Source: Geminicoccaceae bacterium
Lineage (GTDB): Bacteria > Pseudomonadota > Alphaproteobacteria > Geminicoccales > Geminicoccaceae
Assembly (NCBI GenBank): GCA_020638465.1
Contig: JACKIM010000001.1
Location: 1,083,501 to 1,147,500, forward strand
Direction of reading: 5' to 3'
DNA: 64,000 nucleotides
Below the pieces are notes generated by a model. It was not told where the DNA came from. It searched no databases and worked only from the letters and a program-made list of their open reading frames with translations. The position numbers and the translations under genes were made by a program. Shown here one piece after another: positions 49,656 to 59,533 of the stretch (position 1 is its first letter; the number at the start of each line of letters is the position of its first letter).

Positions 49656-50741
49656 ATGAAAAAAGCACCGATCCTGATGTCGGTCGCCGCCAGTCTCTTT
49701 GTCGTTGCGGGAGCCCATGCAGTCCGCGCCCAGTCGTTTGACGGCAGCACCATCGACTATGTCATTCCATTCTCGGAGTCCGGCGGGTCGGCGAAATGGG
49801 CCAATTTCTATGCGCCGCGCCTGTCGCAGGAGCTTCCCGGCAATCCCACGGTGGTGGTCCGCTATCGTCCCGGTGCCGGATCGACCGAGGGTGCGAACTG
49901 GTTCCAGGGGCAGCAGGACAAGGGTGACGGACTTCTTGTTTTCGGCGATTCGGGCTCGACGAAATTCCCCTACCTGCTCGGCGATCCCCGTGTCCGCTAC
50001 AAGTACGAAGAATGGCAGCCCGTTCTCGCGTCGGCCACCGGTGGTGTTGTGTACCTTCCGCCGGAACTCGGCACGAAGTTCGACGGCGACATGGATGACC
50101 TGAAGGACGAATTCTACCTTTACGGCAGCCAGGGCGCAACGACACTCGACCTCGTACCGCTGCTGGCATTCAAGATGCTCGGCCTTCAGGTCGATCCGGT
50201 CTTCGGCGTCGAGGGACGCGGCGATGGCCGGCTGATGTTCGAGCGCGGCGAAGCCAACATCGACTACCAGACATCGTCCGCCTACATCGCCAACGTCCAG
50301 CCGCTGGTCGATGATGGGCTGGCGACACCGATCTTCTCGTGGGGCGCGCTGGACGAAGCGGGTGCCATCGTCCGCGACCCGACCTTCCCCGACCTGCCGA
50401 GTTTCAAGGAAGTCTGCGAGGCGACGGCGGGTTGCGAAACCGAAGGCGTGGCATGGGACGCATTCAAGGCCTTCTTCGTTGCCGGTTTTGCCAACCAGAA
50501 GACGATCTTCCTGCCATCGTCGGCGTCGCAGGAGGTCGTCGACACCTATGTCGAGGCCCTGCGCAAGGCCATTGCGGCCGACGGCTTCACGACCGATTCG
50601 AACGAGGTTCTCGGCGTCTATCCCCAGCTTGTCGGCGAGGCCGCGGTCGAGGCGACGAAGCAGGCGACGACGATTTCCCCGGAAGCCAGGAAGTATGTCA
50701 TCGACTGGCTCAAGGCCGACTACGATATTTCACTCGACTGA
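49656..50741 (+). CDS. TctC/Bug-type tricarboxylate-binding periplasmic protein
   Basis: This 361-residue protein has a cleavable signal peptide (SVAASLFVVAGAHAVRAQ) and the Bug-family pattern: IDYVIPFSESGGSAKWANFY near residue 35, VRYRPGAGSTEGANWFQGQ near 75, and SSASQEVVDTYVEALRKAI near the end. A strong GGGAGGAA site precedes the ATG. It delivers a carboxylate ligand to the TctA/TctB permease encoded next. Neighbouring tcu genes suggest tricarballylate, citrate or aconitate as ligand. Confidence 0.8.
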   Translation: MKKAPILMSVAASLFVVAGAHAVRAQSFDGSTIDYVIPFSESGGSAKWANFYAPRLSQELPGNPTVVVRYRPGAGSTEGANWFQGQQDKGDGLLVFGDSGSTKFPYLLGDPRVRYKYEEWQPVLASATGGVVYLPPELGTKFDGDMDDLKDEFYLYGSQGATTLDLVPLLAFKMLGLQVDPVFGVEGRGDGRLMFERGEANIDYQTSSAYIANVQPLVDDGLATPIFSWGALDEAGAIVRDPTFPDLPSFKEVCEATAGCETEGVAWDAFKAFFVAGFANQKTIFLPSSASQEVVDTYVEALRKAIAADGFTTDSNEVLGVYPQLVGEAAVEATKQATTISPEARKYVIDWLKADYDISLD

Positions 50742-50767
50742 TCTGATCGGGTGACGGCATGATCCGG

Positions 50768-50792
50768 CCCCGCCCGCGGAAACCGGGCGGGG
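50768..50792 (+). terminator. Stem-loop between binding protein and permease genes
   Basis: A perfect nine-base GC stem (CCCCGCCCG / CGGGCGGGG) with a seven-base loop lies 27 bases after the tctC-type stop. Such structures commonly stabilise the upstream message or partly terminate, so that more binding protein than permease is made. Confidence 0.55.
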
Positions 50793-50825
50793 TCCCTGTC
50801 TTACAAGCACCGGTCGGAGAATGTC

Positions 50826-52838
50826 TTGGAGACGCTTGCACAGGCCCTGCCCGAACTCGGGCGGGCGTTCTCACTCATCCTTCAGCCCTCGCAAATCCTT
50901 CATTTGCTGGGCGGTGTGCTTCTAGGTCTTTCGATTGGCGTCCTGCCCGGCCTGGGCGGAATTGCCGGGCTCGCGCTGCTTTTGCCCTTCATGTACGGCA
51001 TCGATCCGGTTTCGGGCCTTGCGCTGATGGTCGGCCTCGTCGCCGTCATCCCGACATCGGACACGTTCTCGTCGGTACTGATGGGCATTCCCGGATCGTC
51101 GGCCAGCCAGGCCACTGTGCTGGACGGGTTTCCGCTGGCACGTCAGGGGCATGCGGCGCGTGCGCTGTCGGCGGCGTTCGCCTCCTCGCTCTTCGGTGGC
51201 CTGTTCGGGGCGATGGTCCTCACTGGGGTAATCCTCATAGCGCGGCCGTTGATTCTCGCGTTCGGTCTGCCCGAGATGCTGATGATCACCATCCTGGGAC
51301 TATCCATGGTGGCGATCCTTGCCGGGCGAGTACCGCTCAAGGGTGTCGTCGCGGCCGGTCTGGGGATCATGGTCGGTACGATCGGGTCGGCGCCTGCTGG
51401 CGGCAGCCTGAGAATGTCAACTTACGATATTCCCTATCTGGTGGATGGCTTCCAGCTGGTCATTGTCGGGCTTGGCATCTATGCGGTGCCGGAGATCGTC
51501 TCGCTCCTGAGACAGGATCGCGCCATCGCTGAAGGCGGGACCCTCGGCGATGGCTGGGTCCAGGGGGTGGGCGACTGGTGGCGGCACAAATGGCTGTCGC
51601 TGCGCTGCGCGACCATCGGGGTGATCGTCGGCATCATTCCCGGTCTCGGCGGTTCCGTGGTCGACTGGCTCGCCTACGGTTCGGCGGTGCAGACCGCAAA
51701 GGATCGCTCGCAATTCGGACAGGGCGACATTCGCGGCGTCATTGCCCCGGAGAGCTCGAACAACGCCAAGGAAGGCGGCGGGCTGGTCCCCACGCTGATC
51801 TTCGGCATTCCCGGCTCCGGTTCCATGGCGATCTTCCTCGGTGGCCTAGCGCTGCTGAACATGACGCCGGGCCCGCAAATGGTCCGCAACAACCTCGACA
51901 TCACCTACACGATTGTCTGGTCGCTTGCCCTGGCGAATGTCTTCGGTGCGGGACTTTGCATCCTGCTGTCCAAATGGATCGCGCGGATGACGACCATCCG
52001 TTTCACGATCCTCGCTCCCTACCTTTTCATGATCATCGCATTCGCCGCCTTCCAGTCGCGACAGTCGGCCCTCGACCTGGCGGCGCTGGTCGGCATCGGC
52101 ATCTTCGGTATCCTCCTGCGCAGGTTCGATTTCTCGCGCCCGGCCTTCCTTATCGGCTTCGTGTTGAGCTACCAGTCGGAAGTGTTCGTCAATCAGGCGT
52201 TCCAGATCGCCGGGGCCCGGTTCCGCCGCAGCTTCGAAGCCGGATGGGACTACCTGCTGTCGCCGATCTCCATCGCGCTTCTGGTCCTGACGATTGTTTC
52301 CGTTGTTGTAGGTATTCGCGCTTCCAAGAACATTCGTGAAAACATCGATGCGCCAACGGGCGGTAAAACGGCGCCGGCGATTTTCCTCGGTTGCATCGCT
52401 TTCTACCTCATCGTCGCCTGCTGGAATTCCTGGGAAGTAGGACGGTTCCAGGACAAGATCTTCCCGCTGACGATCGGCCTCGTCACGCTCGCGGGCGCTG
52501 CGGCGCTGCTGGTACGCATGGCGGTCAGGCCCAGGAACGACGATGTCTTCATCGATCTGGAGTGTGGCGAGGAGGGCAAGGCGCCGTTCGGCCTGTGGTC
52601 GACCCTGGCATGGTTCCTGCTGCTGGTCGTCATGACCTTCTGTGTCGGTCTGGTCATCGCCCTGACCGTTTTCCTCATTGCCTTCTTCCTCGTCCGCGGC
52701 CGGCTCGGGTGGATGCGCAGCCTGTTCGCGACTGCAGCCGGCCTGGCGTTCATCCTGTCGCTCGCCGCCATTCTCGGCCGGGACTTTCCGCCGGGCTATC
52801 TCCAGTCGATCATCGACCTGCCCTGGCCCTTCACGTGA
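50826..52838 (+). CDS. TctA-TctB fusion, tripartite tricarboxylate transporter permease
   Basis: This 670-residue membrane protein joins two permease subunits normally separate. Residues 1-505 are TctA: LLGLSIGVLPGLGGIAGLAL near 35, TSDTFSSVLMGIPGSSASQA near 77, GIIPGLGGSVVDWLAYGSAV near 265 and ESSNNAKEGGGLVPTLIFG near 315. Residues about 515-665 have four spans in the TctB pattern (PAIFLGCIAFYLIVACWNSW; LAWFLLLVVMTFCVGLVIAL). The start is TTG at 50826 with GGAGA six bases before it. It is co-transcribed with the binding-protein gene. Confidence 0.85.
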   Translation: METLAQALPELGRAFSLILQPSQILHLLGGVLLGLSIGVLPGLGGIAGLALLLPFMYGIDPVSGLALMVGLVAVIPTSDTFSSVLMGIPGSSASQATVLDGFPLARQGHAARALSAAFASSLFGGLFGAMVLTGVILIARPLILAFGLPEMLMITILGLSMVAILAGRVPLKGVVAAGLGIMVGTIGSAPAGGSLRMSTYDIPYLVDGFQLVIVGLGIYAVPEIVSLLRQDRAIAEGGTLGDGWVQGVGDWWRHKWLSLRCATIGVIVGIIPGLGGSVVDWLAYGSAVQTAKDRSQFGQGDIRGVIAPESSNNAKEGGGLVPTLIFGIPGSGSMAIFLGGLALLNMTPGPQMVRNNLDITYTIVWSLALANVFGAGLCILLSKWIARMTTIRFTILAPYLFMIIAFAAFQSRQSALDLAALVGIGIFGILLRRFDFSRPAFLIGFVLSYQSEVFVNQAFQIAGARFRRSFEAGWDYLLSPISIALLVLTIVSVVVGIRASKNIRENIDAPTGGKTAPAIFLGCIAFYLIVACWNSWEVGRFQDKIFPLTIGLVTLAGAAALLVRMAVRPRNDDVFIDLECGEEGKAPFGLWSTLAWFLLLVVMTFCVGLVIALTVFLIAFFLVRGRLGWMRSLFATAAGLAFILSLAAILGRDFPPGYLQSIIDLPWPFT

Positions 52839-52848
52839 ACGGAACGTC

Positions 52849-53949
52849 ATGAATCAGACTCCCATACCCTATTTGTTCTTTCGTGGGGGGACCTCCCGAG
52901 GGCCGTATTTCCGGCGAAGCGACCTTCCCGACGACCGCGAGACCCTGAGCGAGGTTCTCATGTCGGTGGTCGGTGCCGGGCATCCGCTGAACATCGACGG
53001 CATCGGCGGTGGCAATGCCGTGACGACCAAGGTCGCGATGCTGAGCCCGTCGGAACGCGAAGATTGCGATGTGGATTATTTCTTCGCACAGGTTGCCGTC
53101 GACAAGCGCGAGGTCGATTATCGGCCGACCTGCGGTAACATCCTCTGTGGTGTCGGGCCTGCCGCCATCGAGATGGGCATGGTCCCGGCCGCCGACGGTG
53201 AAACGCTGGTCCGCATCCATGCCGTCAACACCGGTGCGGTGATCGAGGCGCGGGTCCAGACGCCGGCGGGGAATGTCGCCTATGAGGGAAACTTCGAAAT
53301 TGCCGGTGTTCCCGGAACTGCGGCTCCGCTACGCTTGGATTTCCTCGAAACCGTGGGATCGGTGACAGGAGCGATGCTTCCGACGGGTCACATGCGCGAC
53401 ACCATCGATGGGATCGAGGTGACCTGCATGGATGTGGCCATGCCAGTCATGATGGCCAGGGCCGAGGATTTCGGCCTGACCGGCCATGAGACCCAGCGCG
53501 AGCTGGATGACAACCGGGCGTTCTTCGAGCGTGCGGAGGCCATCCGGTTGAAGGCGGGCGTCCTGATGGGGCTGGGAGATGTATCCCAGTCCGTGACACC
53601 CAAGATTGCGGTGCTTGCCCGACCCCGCAATGGCGGGTCCATCGCCGCCCGGTATTTCATGCCATGGGCATGCCATCCCTCGATGGCGGTGACGGGAGCA
53701 CAATGCATTGCCGCCTGTGCCATCCTTCCGGGCACCGTTGCCGATGGTCTCAGTGATGGGCTGGAAGGCCAGCCGACGCCGGTCACCGTATCCGTCGAGC
53801 ATCCTGCGGGAACATTCGATGTCCTGGTGGATTTCGCCCGCGCGGATGACGGTATCGAGATCCGCTCGGCCGGACTGGTGCGAACCGCCCGGTTCCTTGC
53901 CCGCGGCGAGGTAATGGTTCCGCACGGTGTCTGGAAGGGATTTTCTTGA
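52849..53949 (+). CDS. PrpF-family isomerase (aconitate isomerase / oxalomesaconate tautomerase type)
   Basis: This 366-residue protein belongs to the PrpF family. It starts IPYLFFRGGTSRGPYFRRSD, the conserved RGGTSKG-like opening, then has IDGIGGGNAVTTKVAMLSPS, and in the first domain DYRPTCGNILCGVGPAAIE with the catalytic Cys-Gly-Asn; the paired site in the second half is around WACHPSMAVTGAQCIAA. Members interconvert double-bond isomers of tricarboxylates such as aconitate. Next to tcuA and the tricarboxylate transporter this is a coherent step. Confidence 0.8.
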   Translation: MNQTPIPYLFFRGGTSRGPYFRRSDLPDDRETLSEVLMSVVGAGHPLNIDGIGGGNAVTTKVAMLSPSEREDCDVDYFFAQVAVDKREVDYRPTCGNILCGVGPAAIEMGMVPAADGETLVRIHAVNTGAVIEARVQTPAGNVAYEGNFEIAGVPGTAAPLRLDFLETVGSVTGAMLPTGHMRDTIDGIEVTCMDVAMPVMMARAEDFGLTGHETQRELDDNRAFFERAEAIRLKAGVLMGLGDVSQSVTPKIAVLARPRNGGSIAARYFMPWACHPSMAVTGAQCIAACAILPGTVADGLSDGLEGQPTPVTVSVEHPAGTFDVLVDFARADDGIEIRSAGLVRTARFLARGEVMVPHGVWKGFS

Positions 53950-54084
53950 CGATTGGCACAATGTTCCCGGTGCGGGATCATGGCTCCGCGGTCCCGTCCG
54001 TATACCCACGCGAAAGGTAGCTGCACGCCACACGACTGGCGCGGGTACGGATCGCATCGATGACGCAGACAGGATTCGAGGACG

Positions 54085-55779
54085 ATGTCTCAGCATGTTT
54101 TTGAATGGCTCGCCGACAGCTTCGTCAATGAGGGTGTCGAAGCCTGTTTTGCGTTGCTGGGCGATGCGAACATGAACTGGGCCACCGCGCTGGCCGGCCG
54201 CGGCGTACGGATGATCCATGTCCGGCATGAACATTGCGCTGTCGCGGCGGCGACCGCCTATGCGCGCAAGTCCGGAAAGCCCGGAATTGCCACGGTAACT
54301 TGCGGTCCCGGCCTGACGCAGGTGTTGACGGCGCTGCCGGCCGCCGTACGGGCGCGGATTCCACTGGTTGTATTCGCGGGAGAAGCTCCGTTGAGTGCAT
54401 CGTGGTACAATCAACAGCTGGATCAGGCACCGTTCATCGCCGCGACGGGAGCAAGTTACCACGCGCTCCACCACGTTCCCCGCATGGCGGATGGGATCCG
54501 CGACGCGTTCGTCGAGGCGAAGGAGGAGCGGCGGCCGGTCGTGCTGGGCGTGCCGTTCGATCTTCAGACGCAGAAAATCAACAATGGTGGTAAACTGCCA
54601 TTGCGGTCCGATGCGGTCATGGCAAAACTCTCTCCCGTCCCGCCAAATCCGGCCGATCTTTCCCAGGCTGCGGACGTCATCGGCCGGGCACGCCGGATCG
54701 TCATCATGGGAGGCATGGGTGCTGCCGCATCGGGAGCGCGGGAAGCCTGCACGCGATTGGCGGAGAAGGTCGGCGGGCTTCTGGCGACGACGCTTCCGGC
54801 CCGCGGGCTGTTTCATGGCAATCCGTTCTCGCTGGGTATAGCTGGCGGCTTTTCTTCCACGTTGACACGTGCCTGTCTGGCTGAAGCGGATCTGGTCCTC
54901 GCCGTGGGCTGCCAACTCACCCAGCATAATCTCGACAAGGGAAAGCTGTTTCCAAAGGCCGATATCCTTCATGTCGACATTCAACCCAGAACGTTGATTC
55001 AAGGGATGACCCCTGCCCGTTACTGGTTGCGTGGCGATGCGCGCTTGTCCGTCGAAGCCCTGCTGGAAATGGTCGGGACCCAGCCCGGATGGAGGTCGGA
55101 TCGATTGGCCGAAGCCATCGCCGAAGCTCCTTCCGATATGGCGGAATTCCCCGCTGAGCCAGGTTTGCTCGATCCGCGAGATGTCGTGGCCAGTCTCGAT
55201 GCGGCGCTGCCGGAAGACTGGCAGATGGTCAACTCCTCGGGTCACTGTTCCTTCTATTTTGCCCATATGAACCGACCGTTCGATAAATTTCTGACAATCC
55301 GGGAATTTGGTGCAATCGGGAATGGCATCTCCTATGCAATGGGCGTTGCCGTCGCCCGTGCGGGCGACACCGTGGTGATGTTCGACGGCGACGGCTCCCT
55401 CCTGATGCATGTTCAGGAACTCGAAACCATCAGGCGCAACGGCCTGAATATCATCATCTGCGTCATGAATGACGGTGCATATGGTTCCGAGATTCACAAG
55501 CTCCGCGATGAGGGATTGTCGGATGCCGGGGCGGTTTTCGGACAAGTCGATCTCGGCGCTGTCGCCCGGGGTTTCGGCCTTGGCGGTGTCAGGGTCGAGA
55601 AACTCTCCGATTTGCCCAAACTTGTGGAAGAGTTCTCAAAAACAGGAGGTGCCGCAGTCTGGGATTTTCCCGTTTCGGATCGCATAGCCTCGCCAGTCAT
55701 CCGCCGTGCCCACCCCGGAGGACATGCCGGTATCGAGCGCCAGCCAGACGATTTGGGATCGCTGTTCGGACCGGATTGA
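54085..55779 (+). CDS. Thiamine diphosphate-dependent enzyme, acetolactate synthase-like
   Basis: This 564-residue protein has all three ThDP-enzyme domains. The catalytic Glu is in RHEHCAVAAATAYARKSGKP near residue 50, with CGPGLTQVLTAL nearby. The ThDP motif is MFDGDGSLLMHVQELETIRR followed by MNDGAYGSE near residues 430-465. It is related to acetolactate synthase and benzoylformate/phenylpyruvate-type decarboxylases; the substrate cannot be read. An upstream 135-base gap separates it from the PrpF-like gene. Proximity suggests a decarboxylation or carboligation step in the same pathway. Confidence 0.75.
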   Translation: MSQHVFEWLADSFVNEGVEACFALLGDANMNWATALAGRGVRMIHVRHEHCAVAAATAYARKSGKPGIATVTCGPGLTQVLTALPAAVRARIPLVVFAGEAPLSASWYNQQLDQAPFIAATGASYHALHHVPRMADGIRDAFVEAKEERRPVVLGVPFDLQTQKINNGGKLPLRSDAVMAKLSPVPPNPADLSQAADVIGRARRIVIMGGMGAAASGAREACTRLAEKVGGLLATTLPARGLFHGNPFSLGIAGGFSSTLTRACLAEADLVLAVGCQLTQHNLDKGKLFPKADILHVDIQPRTLIQGMTPARYWLRGDARLSVEALLEMVGTQPGWRSDRLAEAIAEAPSDMAEFPAEPGLLDPRDVVASLDAALPEDWQMVNSSGHCSFYFAHMNRPFDKFLTIREFGAIGNGISYAMGVAVARAGDTVVMFDGDGSLLMHVQELETIRRNGLNIIICVMNDGAYGSEIHKLRDEGLSDAGAVFGQVDLGAVARGFGLGGVRVEKLSDLPKLVEEFSKTGGAAVWDFPVSDRIASPVIRRAHPGGHAGIERQPDDLGSLFGPD

Positions 55780-55833
55780 ACCTTTCCCGTCACAAGTCCC
55801 CGTTCCCGGGATGCCACCAGAACGGGAATGGTG

Positions 55834-58800
55834 CTACTGGGTCAGGGCATCGTGATTTTCGACATCATTCAGCAACTTCCTTGTTTCGTCGACAAACTCG
55901 CCTGAGAGCGCGACGACTTCTTTGGACTTTCCACGATCGGGCGGCGATTGGGTGATGAGCGCCAGAAGCGCCTTGTCCTCGGCATCGCTCATTCGGGTCG
56001 AATACTGCCCCTCCAGTTCGGTCATGGCCTGCCGGTCGTTCCGTTGTGCGAGGGTCATGGCCAGCCGAAGGACGATTCTTGCAGCCTCGCCCCTGATCGG
56101 CGTTTCTTGTCCCATGTCCGCCAGATAGGCATGCGCCTCGCTGATGACGACAGGAGCGTTGCCGGTGGCGAATGCCTCATCGATGCGCAGTGCGCGGGCC
56201 CAGGGTTCGTTGCGTTGTGCGAGGGTCTGGTCGAGTTCGGTGCCGCGGCCAAGATCGCGCAAGGCTTCGGCGATCATGCGATCGCGCTGTGCCTGTCCGA
56301 CTGTTCCAAGCGCCTCCATGGCATCGCTTCTGAGGATCTTCAAGGCCGCCTCGGCGTCGCCGGCAGCCAGGTGCATGCGGGCTGCTTGCAGGCGGATCGG
56401 GCCTCGGTCCATGATCTCATCCAGGCGGAACGTGGCCTGTCGGTCGAGCATGGCCGCAGCCACGTTGTGCAGGCCGATACCGTCGACCTCTTCCGCAAGC
56501 CGGTTGATCAGGTCGTTGCCAACCTTGCCAGTGGGCAGGAGTTCGCGATAGCGGCGATAGATCGCCAGGGCCTGCAGGGGCGTACGCTTCCAACCATCGC
56601 GCCCGGCGAGGATGTCGGCGAAGAGCACGCCCATGTCCTCGCTGATCACCCTTGCCATTTCCGGCGAGGGCGCCCGCTCGGCTGCGATCTGCCAGACTTC
56701 CAGGGCCTCTTCGGCGCGGTTGCCTTCGGCCAGTAGCTTGCCATAGCGGCGCAGGTATTTCGATTCGTCCTTCTGGCCACGCCACAACGGCCGCTCGGGC
56801 TTGAGTGCGGCAATTGCCTGATCGACAGTGATCTTGTCGAGTTTCCGCATGAGTTCCGTGATGTCGAAGGAGACATCGAGCGCCAGCGGCATGCGGGCGC
56901 TTTCCCTGGCCTGTTCCAGATAGGACAGTGCGCGTTCGTTATCGCCATCGCGCTCGAAGGCCATCGCCTGCGCCAGCCGGAACGGAGCCTCGTTTTCGGG
57001 TGTCATCGGCTGCCGGTCGAGATGGTCGATCAGCACGAAGGCGGGATCGGCCTTGCCTTCGTCGAGATAGGCCCGGATGAGATCGATGCCTAGTCGGGCC
57101 CGCATCGGCGGCCCATAGGTCTTCAGTGTCTGCAGCAGTTGCTTTTCGGTCAGATCCGCGGGAACCGGTCCGTCGTCGCGTATGCTCATGACAGCCCGCC
57201 AAAGGGCGATTTCGGGATCTTCCGCGAGATCGTCGGCAGCAAGTTCCCCGCGCGCCTCATCGAGATCGCCATCCTGCAGGTCGGCGACCGCCTGAAGGGC
57301 ATCGAGGACCTTCGATGCGTCTTCCCGACTGTCCGGGGCGACTTCCGCCAGAATGTCGCGCGCGCGGTCGACATAGGTCCGGGCTTCGCGCCCGAGGCCA
57401 TTGGCCAGGTACAATCGGGCCATTCGGACATGCGCCATGAACCGATGCGGAGCATCGCCGCTGACAAGGGCGGGCAGGAGTTCGCGCTTCTGCTGCCATA
57501 GAGTGGAGGGCACCTTGACGTCCACCGACCCGAGATCCAGCAGCTTGTCGGCCGCGACCTTGAGGTCGGGAGACGACGGGACATGGTGGCCACCGGGTAG
57601 TGCATCGTCATGTTGCGCGGCCGCTGCCATGTGGCCGGTATCGGGATCACTGGCATTTTCGCCATGTCCGGCATCATCTTGAGTTGCGGCGTGATCTCCT
57701 GTGGCACCTTCGCCGGTTGTGTCGTCATGTCGGGCCATGGCTGCTGCGCTGGGCCAGTTGCCCAACCGCAGACCCTCGGGCCTGTCGATCAGCAGACCCC
57801 GCTCGATCGGGATAGTCTCCAGATCAGGACTTTTGACGCTCCATACCGCACCCTGAATTGCCGGAAGAAAGGCAAGGTTGACCAGCTCCCGACTGCGGCC
57901 AATGCCGATGCCCGGCTGGTCGAAGAACGCTATGCCCAGCATGTCGCCGACCGTCGGATCGGCCATGGTGACCGCACCTTCGGAATCTTCGAGGACAAGG
58001 GCGGGATTCGGACCGACGCGCAGAAGGCCGGGTTGCTCGGGTGGAGGACTGCCGCTTCCAAACTGGACGATCCAGCCAGGTCCGTCTCGCACGACCCTGG
58101 GCATCGACCGGCCCGTCATCGCGAACCGGAAGATCGTGGAATCGGCCTGGGGTTCCTGACGGATCGAGCGAATGTAACTGGTGGCATAACGTTGCATGGC
58201 TTCGCGGTCGGCAGTGACTGAATCGACCCGGGCATGGAATCCTACCCACAGATAGCCGGCGCGCTGAAATACGGCGGCAGCTACAGGCTCGGGCCAGAGA
58301 AAGCGCAATTCGACACCGTTATCCCGTGGAGCGGCGACGACCGGCAGCTCGGCGAAATGGGGTATCTTGCTGGAGACGCGACGGACCAGAACGGAGCGAT
58401 CGATCTGGGCAAGGTCTTTCTGCGGCGGTCGATGATCCCTCGATATGGACTGGCTCCCATGGGAGAGCGTCAGGTCGTGCCCATCTGCTTCACCGGAGGC
58501 GGAATGCGCATCGGATGTCACGCCATGCCCGGCATCCGATATACCGCCATGGTCCCGTGTCGTATCGGTTTGGGGGTGTTCTTCGTCGAGCTTCGCTTCA
58601 CCTGTGACGGCCTGTGCCGAAGCAGACTGTTCGTTCGATGAGGAAGACGTACGGGGATCACGTGTGCCATGAGTGTCGCCGCCATGCCCCCTCGGTGCGG
58701 GAACGGGTGTCGGCGGAGGAACGTCGTGCCCCGTGCCGTGCGTTGCAGTCCCGGATGCCCGTTGGTGCGTATCGGGCGCATGTTGCCGGGCCGCTTCACC

Positions 58801-59529
58801 GGTGGTCATCGGAATGTCGATGACAAGCTTGTCGCCGTCGACATTCATCGTTCGGACCGGGCCAGGGTGGGCGAGCTGCAGCGACAGTGTCGATCCCTCG
58901 ACATGGGCATCGGAGATCAGTTTGCGGAATTTGGCCAGTCTGGCCAATTCCTCTCGCGGCAGAAGTCCTGGAAGCGGGACAGTGATGTGCCCCTGATTGT
59001 CGCGGATCGAGCCGTCTCCGGGCATGAACGGTTCGAGAACGACACGCAGGAACGTCTCATGTTCGCCGAGCCGCAGTCGCATCGTCCCCGTGTTCGTTGT
59101 CCGCGAGTTTGCTGGCGGTCGGTCGGTGATGAAGTCGATGGCGAGGATATTCCGGTCGATCACGCTCGTTCGTGTCGTGACCGACGCCTTGAGACCGATT
59201 TGCAGCGACAGGCGATCACGCGACAGGCTCGCGGTCGTCACCAACCCGTCCAGCCTGCGCCAGGTCTGCATGATTTCGAGCGGCACAGGCCGGGAGATCT
59301 GAAGCCGCAGTTCCCGATTGCCGTTGGCCCATCGCGCTTCGATCGGGTCCGGCCACTCGATGGCGAGACGTGTGAAGTCGGCATGCTGGCCGATACGGAT
59401 TGTCGGCTCCGCCGCCTGGACAGCCGGCGCCATGCCAGGCAACGCAATGAACATCAGTACCGCGATGGCCACAACTCGACAAAGGGCGCTCACGGGGGCT
59501 GAAATGCGGTTGAGCGGGTTGTCCGTCAT
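55834..59529 (-). CDS. Large exported TPR protein linked to the flagellar motor cluster
   Basis: This 1231-residue protein has an N-terminal signal sequence (VVAIAVLMFIALPGMAPAVQ then AAEP), a beta-rich AMIN-like N-terminal region, two histidine/aspartate-rich disordered linkers (about 245-370 and 597-647), and a long C-terminal half of TPR-type helical repeats (PHRFMAHVRMARLYLANGLG; AQAMAFERDGDNERALSYLE). I placed the start at ATG 59529 after the MotB-like stop. It is the last gene of the cheY-cheZ-motB-like operon. A periplasmic structural role at the motor is inferred from context. Confidence 0.7.
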   Translation of the reverse strand: MTDNPLNRISAPVSALCRVVAIAVLMFIALPGMAPAVQAAEPTIRIGQHADFTRLAIEWPDPIEARWANGNRELRLQISRPVPLEIMQTWRRLDGLVTTASLSRDRLSLQIGLKASVTTRTSVIDRNILAIDFITDRPPANSRTTNTGTMRLRLGEHETFLRVVLEPFMPGDGSIRDNQGHITVPLPGLLPREELARLAKFRKLISDAHVEGSTLSLQLAHPGPVRTMNVDGDKLVIDIPMTTGEAARQHAPDTHQRASGTATHGTGHDVPPPTPVPAPRGHGGDTHGTRDPRTSSSSNEQSASAQAVTGEAKLDEEHPQTDTTRDHGGISDAGHGVTSDAHSASGEADGHDLTLSHGSQSISRDHRPPQKDLAQIDRSVLVRRVSSKIPHFAELPVVAAPRDNGVELRFLWPEPVAAAVFQRAGYLWVGFHARVDSVTADREAMQRYATSYIRSIRQEPQADSTIFRFAMTGRSMPRVVRDGPGWIVQFGSGSPPPEQPGLLRVGPNPALVLEDSEGAVTMADPTVGDMLGIAFFDQPGIGIGRSRELVNLAFLPAIQGAVWSVKSPDLETIPIERGLLIDRPEGLRLGNWPSAAAMARHDDTTGEGATGDHAATQDDAGHGENASDPDTGHMAAAAQHDDALPGGHHVPSSPDLKVAADKLLDLGSVDVKVPSTLWQQKRELLPALVSGDAPHRFMAHVRMARLYLANGLGREARTYVDRARDILAEVAPDSREDASKVLDALQAVADLQDGDLDEARGELAADDLAEDPEIALWRAVMSIRDDGPVPADLTEKQLLQTLKTYGPPMRARLGIDLIRAYLDEGKADPAFVLIDHLDRQPMTPENEAPFRLAQAMAFERDGDNERALSYLEQARESARMPLALDVSFDITELMRKLDKITVDQAIAALKPERPLWRGQKDESKYLRRYGKLLAEGNRAEEALEVWQIAAERAPSPEMARVISEDMGVLFADILAGRDGWKRTPLQALAIYRRYRELLPTGKVGNDLINRLAEEVDGIGLHNVAAAMLDRQATFRLDEIMDRGPIRLQAARMHLAAGDAEAALKILRSDAMEALGTVGQAQRDRMIAEALRDLGRGTELDQTLAQRNEPWARALRIDEAFATGNAPVVISEAHAYLADMGQETPIRGEAARIVLRLAMTLAQRNDRQAMTELEGQYSTRMSDAEDKALLALITQSPPDRGKSKEVVALSGEFVDETRKLLNDVENHDALTQ

Positions 59530-59533
59530 CTCG

